The notes under the pieces: model-generated
Databases searched by the model: none
What the model saw: only the letters and a program-made list of their open reading frames with translations
Told to the model about the DNA's origin: nothing
DNA from: Dipteronia dyeriana
Taxonomy: Eukaryota > Streptophyta > Magnoliopsida > Sapindales > Sapindaceae
DNA length: 64,000 bases
Assembly: GCA_032871835.1 (NCBI GenBank)
Contig: CM065302.1
Coordinates: 5,641,094-5,705,093 of the forward strand
Direction of reading: 5' to 3'
Made by a program: the position numbers and the translations under genes
Shown: positions 56,220 to 64,000 of the stretch, one piece after another
Position numbering within the stretch: the stretch's first letter is position 1
Layout: every line of letters starts with the position of its first letter

Positions 56220-58155
56220 AACATTGACCAACTTTTTTTATTTTGCTGCATTTTTTAAAGTGGTAATATATATTTTCTTGGGGTCAAAAATTAAATAGCA
56301 CTTTTTTGGAGGTGGTATTTTAATATTGTCACTGGTTTAATAACTTATGTTTAAAAGGTACCTATTATGGTGAACGGACAAAAATGCCCTCAATAGTTGT
56401 TTCATTAGAGTCTTTCATTCATTTTTTACAGTGAGAGTTTTGAAATAGAGAGAAAATTTTGTTGAAACTCAGGCGTTACGCAAACGCATTTGGGAGTAGA
56501 GCTCGGCGGGGGGGCAGATGGCGGGGGCCCCGGAGCTTTTTTTTTATGGTCAGTACTTAAAAGGCTCGAAACCTTTACTAAAAAAATTACTATATTTAAC
56601 TAAACCAATTTTTGATATGTTGTGTGTTGATAAAAGCTCGAATTCTTTCCAAAAAAGCTGGGAAATAGTCAAAAAAATAAAAGCCCGGACCAATAGAAAA
56701 AAAACTCGAACTAATAGAAAAAAAGCTCGGATCAATGCAAAAAAAGCTCGAAAATAGTCAAAATAAATAAAAACTTGAACTAATAGACAAAAAGCTCGAA
56801 CTAATAAAAAAAAACTCGGATCAATACAAAAAAAGCGCGAAATCTTTCCAAAAAAGCTCGGAAATAGTCAAAAAAATAAAAGTTCGAACCAATACAAAAA
56901 AAGCTCGAACCAATGGAAAAAAAGCTCTGACCAATACAAAAAAAGCTCGGACTAATACAAAAAAGCTCGGACAAATATAATAAAAGCTCGAACTAATAGA
57001 AAAAAGCTCGGACCAATACAAAAAAAGCTCGAAATCTTTCCAAAAAAGCTCGGAAATAGTCAAAAAAATAAAACCTCGAACCAATACAAAAAAAACTCGA
57101 ACCAATACAAAAAAAGCTCAAACCAATAGAAAAAAAGCTCAGACCAATAGAAAAAAGCTCGGACCAATACAAAAAAAGCTCGAAATCTTTCCAAAAAAGC
57201 TTGGAAATAGTTAAAAAAATAAAAACATGGACCAATACAAAAAAAAAAGCTCGAACCAATGGGAAAAAAACTCGGACCAATACAAAAAAAAAGCTCGAAC
57301 TAATGGAAAAAAAGCTCGGACCAATACAAAAAAAGCTCGAAATCTTTCCAAAAAAGCTCGGAAATAATAAAAAAAAATGCTCGAACAAATACAAAAAAAA
57401 ACTCAAACAAATACAAAAAAATACTCGAACCAATGGAAAAAAAACTCGGACCAATAAAAAAAAAACTCGGAAATAGTCAAAAAAATAAAAGCTCGAACCA
57501 ATAGAAAAAAAACTCGAACTAATAGAAAAAAGCTCCGACCAATACAAAAAAAAAACTCGAAATCTTTCCAAAAAAGCTCGGTAATAGTCGAATAAATAAA
57601 AGTTCAAACCAATACAAATACAAAAAAAGCTCGAACTAATGGAAAAAAAGCTCGGACCGATACAAAAAAAAACTCGAACTAATGGAAAAAAGCTCGGATC
57701 AATACAAAAGAAACTCGAACTAATGGAAAAAAAATTCGGACCAATACAAAAAAGGCTCGAACTAATACAAAAAAAACTCGAATTCTTTCCAAAAAAGCTC
57801 GTAAATAATAAAAAAAAAAAGCTCGGAATAATAAAAAAAAGCTTGAACCAATAGAAAAAAAATGAAAAAAAATGTCGGAAAAGAATAAAAAACAAAATCA
57901 TACAAATTCTGGAAACTATATGTTCATATACGGATTGATACATTGTTAAACCAGTCACAAATACATAAAAGAAAATAAGGAGAATGATTTTCAAATAACT
58001 TTTTTAGAAAGAGAATATAACTTTTCTTTTTTAAAGTGCAGATGGAAGTACAAAGACAAATTTTAAGAGCAATTTGGGTAGTTCACCGTTATAAGTGTCT
58101 TTTAAATATAAGTTACAAAAAAAAAGTTGACATTCTTCACCATTTCCACTATTTT
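56220..58155. mobile_element. Non-autonomous MULE filled with GCTCGA array
   Basis: The left end (56280-56375: GGGGTCAAAAATTAAATAG, CTTATGTTTAAAAGGTACC) and the complement of the right end (58155-58080: AGTGGAAATGGTGAAGAATG, CTTATATTTAAAAGACAC) resemble the ends of the 24.06-32.97 kb MULE. The interior has no transposase or protease sequence. It is almost entirely an A-tract/GCTCGA array. It is probably a deletion derivative mobilised by a MURA enzyme of the same family. The outer ends and target-site duplication are unresolved. Confidence 0.7.
56640..57860 (+). repeat. A-tract/GCTCGA tandem array (non-autonomous MULE)
   Basis: Some sixty irregular units of about 17-21 bp, consensus AAAAAAGCTCGAACCAATA or AAAAAAGCTCGGACCAATAC. 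They are interspersed with a recurrent longer block, AAATCTTTCCAAAAAAGCTCGG AAATAGTC. It has the same core as the arrays at 24.6 and 31.7 kb but different spacer bases (ACCAATA against ATCCC), so it has diverged as its own subfamily. Confidence 0.9.
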
Positions 58156-58256
58156 CTTTGTATTTATTGGTGATCGGTGATGATCGTGTTTTCATTAGCT
58201 TGTAAATTATTGTATTGTTTTAATTAGCTTGAATTAAAAGCAACAACAAAATAGAC

Positions 58257-59510
58257 TAGTAAGGTTGCATAAAATACCACCATAATAACTGACCAGAGAT
58301 GTTACCAAATAGGTAACTTAACAACTAATAGCACGTGCGCCAAGAACCACAATCTCATCCTAGCGTCTCGAGGGATTCATGAAGATTCTAGAACCTGAAT
58401 CATCCATCGTGATCTCAAAGCCTGTAACAACCAAGACATGAAACCGAAGATTTCAGATTTTGGAATGGCGAGGTTGTTCGAAAGGGACGACCAAACTCAT
58501 GCTATAACGGAGAGACTTGTAAGTTAAATAAATTTGCACATAGCAATGTATATAGCTTGATTTCGTTTCAACAAAACTAATTTAATTATATGACCATTTT
58601 CAGTGGGCATACGGCGCCGAAATATTACAATAATAGGACTTTTTCAGTCACGTCACACGCATATAGTTTTGGGGTGCTAGTCCTGGAGATATTACGTGGG
58701 AAAAAGACTAGCAAGGCTGCATAAAATGCAACCATAATACAAATGTTACCGAATAGGAAACTTCACAGCTAATACCATGTATGCTAAGAACCGCAATCTC
58801 ATCCTGGCATCTCAAGTTATTTGTGAAGATTCTATAACCCGATCATCCATCGTGACCAAACTCATGCTGAAACGGAGATCCAATGCATGAGTTTGGTCCC
58901 TTTCGAACACCCTTAAATGTGATAGATCCCATATTGATAGGCGGTTCGACTCTGGAAATGATCCAATGCATTGTCATTGGATTAATGTGTGTGCAAGAAG
59001 TTGCATGTCGACCATCAATGGATCAGGTAGATCTTATGCTTACTGCTTAAGGGATCTCCCACGACCCGGTAAACCTACACGCTTCTGACGAGATACTTCA
59101 AAGCTGGATAATCCAGAATTAATATCACCGGATACTCATCCTGTGAATGTTCCGTGAATGAAATTTCAATTAATGAATTAATACCTAGATGTCTGTTGGA
59201 GAAGTAGGTTTTCAGATTTTTTATTCCTTATAACAATTTTGTAACCTGTTATTTGGATCGCATTAGGGCTATATTAATACATTTACGAAATTATGTTATG
59301 ATGTAAATCATTTGTAAAGTGAGGTGCCAAATCAGTAGATCTTAAGCTTAATAGCTACTTTAGGGAACTCTGGGTAATCCCGCACGCTTCTGGCGAGAAA
59401 CCTCAGAGCTGGATGATCCAGAATCAGTATTACTGGATACCCGTCCGGTGGAATGTTCCGTGGATGAAATTTCAATTAGTGAATTAATACCTAACTGAAT
59501 GTTGGAGAAG
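58257..59510 (+). pseudogene. Receptor-like kinase (CRK/DUF26-type) kinase-domain pseudogene
   Basis: 58375-58518 encodes [20 protein letters not shown] (catalytic-loop HRDLK) followed by [26 protein letters not shown] (DFG at 58456-58464). An intron at 58519-58603 follows. Then FSVTSHAYSFGVLVLEILRGKK (58643-58706) and, further on, STLEMIQCIVIGLMCVQEVACRPSMDQV (58950-59030). The tail is VDEISISELIP-like (59460-59495), typical of the C-terminus of DUF26 and related RLKs. Stops occur throughout, and the N-lobe, transmembrane segment and ectodomain are absent. Two internal duplications are present: 58257-58510 is partly repeated at 58708-58890, and 59060-59200 at 59369-59510. These kinases act at the plasma membrane in defence and stress signalling; this copy is dead. 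Confidence 0.85.
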
Positions 59511-61790
59511 TAGGTTTTCAAATTTTGATTCCGTTCAACAATTTTGTAATGTGTTATTTGGATTTTGTTAGGGATATTTGAATACATTTACGTAACTATA
59601 TTACAATAAAAATCATTTGTTAAGTCATGTGCGGTTGTAAATAACGTAAATCATTTGTAATGTCAGGTGCAATTGTGAAATGAAAAAGTATTTGATAATA
59701 TCAACTGATTGTTTGTTAAAATGCCTAAGTTAAAACTTCAGAGAACCGAACAAACTTTATCCTATGTTGGTTAACTTATTAGTTGAGTGAGCTGATGGTT
59801 AATCACCTGATTGAACCGATGAAACTTTTCGTAAAGTTTTTTGTTTAGTAACCTAATCAACAATCACAAATAAATCCAAAGAAAATATTATATATATGAA
59901 CATGTATAATTAGGCTATTAGCTTTTTCTTTCTTTCTTTTGTTTTTAAAAGGATATTAAATATAATGCCAAAGTTAAGTCACTAAACAAGAGGGGGATAT
60001 ACCCTCCTAATAATTATAATCCCATGGTTATTAATCTAAACTATAGAAAATAAAAATAATACTAAGTATTTAATAGACCAGTTATAATGACTAGAACTTA
60101 TAAAATATAGACATGTATAAAAATGTACCGTAGTCGGCATAGGCAATTAAGGCTTTAAAGCTCTGTGAAAGACATGCCAAAGAGATTGTAACATTGTCGA
60201 ATATTGCTCCACATCTTCATTCTTCTGTTTCAAACCTTTTGACATTGACATTATAGTAATAAAATAATTTATTTTTTAAAAAAGATAAAAATTCTGTAAT
60301 TGCCCCCCTAAAATTTCAATTTCAATAAAATTTCTTAAGGCTTTTTCCCTTTTTTAATTATTCTTCCGGAAAATCTCACACGGTTTTAATCAATAAAAAA
60401 AAAAACTAGTAAAATTTATCAATTCAAACAAAATGGGTCCTAATTTTTCAAACAAAAGGGCCCATATATTAAGTAAACTCAAAACTTATTTGATTTTTTT
60501 TAATAATTATATTTTTTGTTTTGTATATTGAAAATTTGTAGCGCAGTTTATTTTATTTTATTTTTGTTAATGCATGGTGTTGCACAACAACTAATTTGTA
60601 AATTTTGTTTTTGTTAAGTTATTTTTATAGTTTCTGTATATTAGATAAATACTAAGTACAAATATCGGTGGATCACATTACAACCCAAAAAAATAGTTAT
60701 TCTCTTGGCCTTCATGTTTTCAATGTGAGAATGAATTTTATCTTTACTAGCCTATATATACCCTTCACTTTCACTTTCACTTTCATTTTTATTTTTTCAA
60801 CGTGGTATTGAATATCATCATTTCCTGCCATTGCTAGCCTCTTTAACACTATTATTAATCTTGAATTAAGTTTAGTATGTGTACTATTTTCAGAGTAATA
60901 TAAGACATCCTAACTTTTATCTTAACATGTGTCAATTGATAAAATTGATAGATATTAACTATGATTTATTTCACTTGACGTATTCATATGAAATAGATTG
61001 TCAATTTACAAGTTGAAAAATGAGTTGTAATATCTAAAAAAATTCCTATCTTTATGTTTCATCATTATTCAAGGAAACATCTTAGATGTTCAGTGGTGTA
61101 GGCGTGATTAGTGGTGTAGGCGTGATTTTTGATCCGGGGGTTAAACTAAAAATAATTAAATTGACGATTTCGATTCCTAATTAGTACAGTTTTATACTCT
61201 TTTAATTTTGGTTGACATGGTCCCATGATAATATATACTCTACGAACATCATCACAACAGTTAATAAGATATGTCATTATTGAAAGACTTAATCCCAAAT
61301 CAATTTTAAAAGCACTAATATCAACCTCTTTAACCTAAACTGATCTATTAGGCTTAGAAGCATGTTTGTTGTCAATAATTGGAACATCATTTGATGGAGA
61401 CAATATCTTACTTAACAATTTATGCTCATTTTATTTGGGGAAGAAATCCAAAATATTTTTCTTTTACTTTAATTTTTGATGACTAAAAAAAAATTGGTAA
61501 CAAAAAGAAAGAATGAGAAAAAAAAAATGAATTTTTTACCTTATGGCTGTTGGACTTGGAAAGGTTGAAATTGATTTCTAGATGATTGGATGTTGGAGAT
61601 GTATGACATTGAATTCGATTTTAAACGGTTAAATAGACATGTTATAAAGTTATAAAGGAAATTAGTGGATAAAGAGAAAACTATTTGGTTAGTTGGGCCT
61701 ATTGGACTCTAAACTAAGTTAAATGTTTGGTCTCAACGATATATAATTTTAGTTTTAACTGTTGGGTTTAAATGCTTAATAGAAATAAAA
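59511..61790. other. AT-rich intergenic DNA
   Basis: No gene, RNA gene or structured repeat could be supported. Homopolymer A/T runs and short repeats only, for example TTTCACTTTCACTTTCACTTTC near 60770. Confidence 0.5.
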
Positions 61791-61794
61791 TAAA

Positions 61795-63350
61795 CCATAT
61801 TACGTATTTATTAATCAGGAATAAAAAGAATCGGAATCAAGTTTCAATAGAAAGGGAATGGAGAAGAATCAAAATTAAGTTACTAAATTTCATTCCACTA
61901 TTTATTGATTTTAAAGAATTAGAAATATAATCAAATTTGTACAAAGTGGATTACAAAAATATCCTTACATACAAAAAATAGCTATAAATATAAACGATTT
62001 TATTAGGAAAATAAAAAAGTTTGATATGTATAAAAAAAATGAACTGCAACAAAAATAAAATAAAATAAAACTATGGCCATATATATACACATATATACCC
62101 CAAATTCAAGGCATGCGCAGTTCATTTTTATTTTATATATATTTACAGCATAATTTCATGAGTTGGTAATGAAAAAAAATATCTACAAAGCTGTCTTTTT
62201 ATTAATTTCATATAATATATTATTGAAATATATATATATATATATATAGTTGTTTTTTCATTAATTTTATGTGGGAATATTTTAATAAAAATATATGAAT
62301 TCCCTTTATAATAAAGGAACGAGAGAAAATCAAAAATAACCACAACTATTATGAAAATTTTGTTTTTAACCACATACGAAAATTTATTTGTTAATAGCCA
62401 CTTTCTTAAAAAAAAATCAGTGTATGTCCGTAAATTACAAAAATACCCCTGGATTTGATTTTTTCTTTAAAACCGAAAGAAAACTTGAAATCATGACTAA
62501 AATCTAAAACCAAACTTGAAATCACGGCTAGGAACTTGAAACTTGAAATCTTGTTTAAAAAAATGAAATTTTGAAACTATAAATCTTGCGTAAATTGAAA
62601 TTTTGAAACTTAAAATCTTGACTAAATTAAAAGTTGAAACTTGAAATGTTCTGGGTTTTTAAATTCATCGTTTTCAAATTTTGAAACTTGAAATGTTGTC
62701 TAACTTGAAATAGTTAAACTTGAAATGTTGACTAAATTGAAATGTTGAAACTTGAAATGTTCTAGGTTTCTAATATTTCGTTTTCTTTCCTTTTTTTCAG
62801 CAGATCTAATCGCCGGCAGAAGGGGAGCTCGACGGTGTTGCTGAACGGTTGTGAAGCCCAGGCGACGGCACTTCGGCAAGCCGTCGACAACATGTAAGAG
62901 AGAAAGAGATGTGAGTGAAAAAGAGAGAGAAAGAAGAGAGAGAGTTGCGGGGAGAGATGAGAGGTTGGGTGAGAGAGATAGGAGGCCGGCTACGGTTCGC
63001 CTGCCATCGCAAGGATGCCGTCAACGGTTCGCCGACGAGAGAGAGATCGAGGAGAGAGAAAAAAAAAAGAGAAGAGAGAGAAAATGGTTGAGGATAGTTT
63101 TTATATAGAGGCATTCATGTAATTTCTTAAAATAGTGGCTATTAGCAAATAAATTTTTATATGTGGTTAAAAACAAAATTTTTATAATAATTGTGGTTAT
63201 TTTTAACCGTTTTTACTAAAAGAACTTGATTCTTTGAGTGAATGGAGGAATCTTCCTAAAAACATTAGTAAAGAACGGAATTCAAAATTAGAAACTTAAT
63301 TACCTTTCCCTATATGAGATTACTGATTAATAAACACGCTATTAATATAA
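61795..63350. mobile_element. Possible older short element interrupted by a younger one
   Basis: CGTATTTATTAATCAGGAAT at 61804 and the complement of sequence near 63325-63347 (CGTGTTTATTAATCAGTAAT) form matching inverted ends of about 20 bp. The element between them is interrupted by the long-TIR element at 62331-63210. Taken together this is a nested pair. The superfamily and target-site duplication are unresolved. Confidence 0.45.
62331..63210. mobile_element. Long-TIR non-autonomous element, about 0.88 kb
   Basis: The left end (AAAAATAACCACAACTATTATG ... TTTGTTTTTAACCACATA ... AATAGCCACTTTCTTA, 62331-62406) and the complement of the right end (63130-63210) are inverted repeats of about 75 bp with few mismatches. 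The interior has ACTTGAAAT/TTGAAACTTG repeats (62475-62760) and then a GC-richer block (62800-63090). That block looks like captured gene or 5'-UTR sequence (GAGAGAGAAAGA runs). No transposase. The long TIRs suggest a MULE-type (Pack-MULE-like) element. Confidence 0.7.
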
Positions 63351-63564
63351 TTTTATTTTATTTTTTGAAGGGAAAGTTAACATAATTCATATTATAGTTA
63401 TATAAAAAAAAATTTGAAAATTTTGAACCGGGCTGTAGCGCAGTCTTGTTTACACTCGCCCACCCTTTAGATGTTTTCATAAATGCATAAATTAAGATAA
63501 TTTATCTCTATAAAAAAATTATTATTCACTTTTAACGATCATGAAAAAAGATATTCGGATTTTG
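63351..63564. other. 3' flank of the serine hydrolase gene
   Basis: Short AT-rich region containing the likely 3' UTR of the gene to the right. A tRNA-like string, GGGCTGTAGCGCAG, near 63430 has no tRNA fold and is not called. Confidence 0.4.
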
Positions 63565-64000
63565 TCAGAGAAAACGTTGAAGAAAACCCTTAATCTCATC
63601 GATGTATGGCGACCGCGTAGGTATGATGTGACCAGAGTCATGTTCAATAATAGCAGAGCAACCGTTCTCAAATGCCATAGCAAGGTCTCTACTGGCTTGG
63701 TTTGCAATCTGTCTGTCCTTACCCAGGTCACTGCCAAATATGTGAAGTGAAGGGCAATTGATTGATCCGGGTTGAAACTCTTTCGAGGGAAGAGCATAAC
63801 CGGAGCACAAAACCCCAAATCTGAAATCAAGTTCACCCTTTAGTCTTTCCCGTAGAGCACAAATCGAAGCAGCCATAGCTGCTCCTTGCGAAAAACCTAA
63901 GATCCCATCAAATGGTCCTTGTTGAGAGCAAACTGTCTTCAGAAATGATAATGATACATCAAATCCCACCGTTTGCTGCTGGTATTGGAGAGGATCAAAT
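63565..64000 (-). CDS. FSH-type serine hydrolase (rhodanese/FSH protein), C-terminal part
   Basis: An open frame from the right window edge to the TGA at 63565-63567, with at least 144 codons in the window and the gene continuing beyond 64000. The alpha/beta-hydrolase nucleophile elbow is GFSQGAAMAAS. The acid region is HIFGSDLGKDRQIA, and the catalytic His is in EHDSGHIIP, so a full Ser-Asp-His triad is present. The sequence QYQQQT...FDGILGFSQGAA...YIDEIKGFLQRFL resembles plant FSH1 hydrolases and especially the C-terminal FSH domain of the rhodanese-like protein 6 class. The start lies outside the window, so I cannot tell whether a rhodanese part is attached. No stops or frameshifts: this is the best candidate for a living host gene. 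It is probably a cytosolic esterase; the substrate is unknown. Confidence 0.85.
   Translation of the reverse strand, partial: FDPLQYQQQTVGFDVSLSFLKTVCSQQGPFDGILGFSQGAAMAASICALRERLKGELDFRFGVLCSGYALPSKEFQPGSINCPSLHIFGSDLGKDRQIANQASRDLAMAFENGCSAIIEHDSGHIIPTRSPYIDEIKGFLQRFL

Noticed and set aside
56993..57994. 333-codon minus-strand open frame
   Set aside because: It is Phe/Ser/Val-rich low-complexity translation of the A-tract/GCTCGA array; the period of the repeat keeps the frame open.
62806..63114. 102-codon minus-strand frame rich in Ser/Pro/Leu
   Set aside because: Reads through a GAGA-type simple sequence inside a transposable element; no domain and no start context.
63428..63470. tRNA-like string GGGCTGTAGCGCAG
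   Set aside because: No anticodon arm, no T arm and no matching acceptor stem can be formed nearby.

Overview
The window reads as nuclear DNA of a flowering plant, almost certainly a eudicot. It is AT-rich and dominated by plant-specific mobile DNA: Ty1/copia and Tat-lineage Ty3/gypsy retrotransposons, an endogenous plant pararetrovirus (Caulimoviridae), a Mutator-like element (MULE) carrying a Ulp1-type protease gene, and hAT/MULE-type short elements. Host genes are scarce. The clear ones are the 3' end of an FSH-type serine hydrolase gene at the right edge (63565-64000, minus) and a decayed receptor-like kinase at about 58.26-59.51 kb. A possible orphaned first exon lies at about 54.45-54.95 kb.

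Layout. 0.40-4.28 kb: a copia element with three 540-bp LTRs inside one pair of 5-bp target-site duplications. 4.98-18.10 kb: two nearly full-length pararetrovirus copies joined head to head as a large palindrome. The right copy stops inside its tRNA-primer site, against a (TA)n microsatellite. 19.82-20.92 kb: a short TIR element. About 24.05-32.97 kb: a MULE with convergent genes, a MURA transposase (+) and a DUF1985/C48 protease (-). Each gene has a non-coding first exon near a terminal inverted repeat, and a 5'-UTR intron filled with an A-tract/GCTCGA tandem array. 33.35-53.77 kb: two Tat-lineage gypsy copies in opposite orientation. Each carries a 90-bp tandem array and an intron-containing antisense ORF between pol and the 3' LTR; in the left copy the antisense ORF is tandemly duplicated. 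53.77-54.10 kb: a small copia-type LTR with its primer site. 55.69-56.07 kb: a hAT MITE with an 8-bp target-site duplication. About 56.2-58.16 kb: a non-autonomous MULE filled by the same GCTCGA array family. 62.33-63.21 kb: another element with long TIRs.

All large element genes carry stops or frameshifts and look inactive, except that the right pararetrovirus copy keeps a long open protease-RT-RNase H frame and a complete small ORF2. The two most unusual features are the viral palindrome and the GCTCGA arrays placed in the 5'-UTR introns of both MULE genes and again in a non-autonomous relative 24 kb away. Everything here was read by eye. Identities, boundaries and family assignments are inferred from motifs and were not computed.
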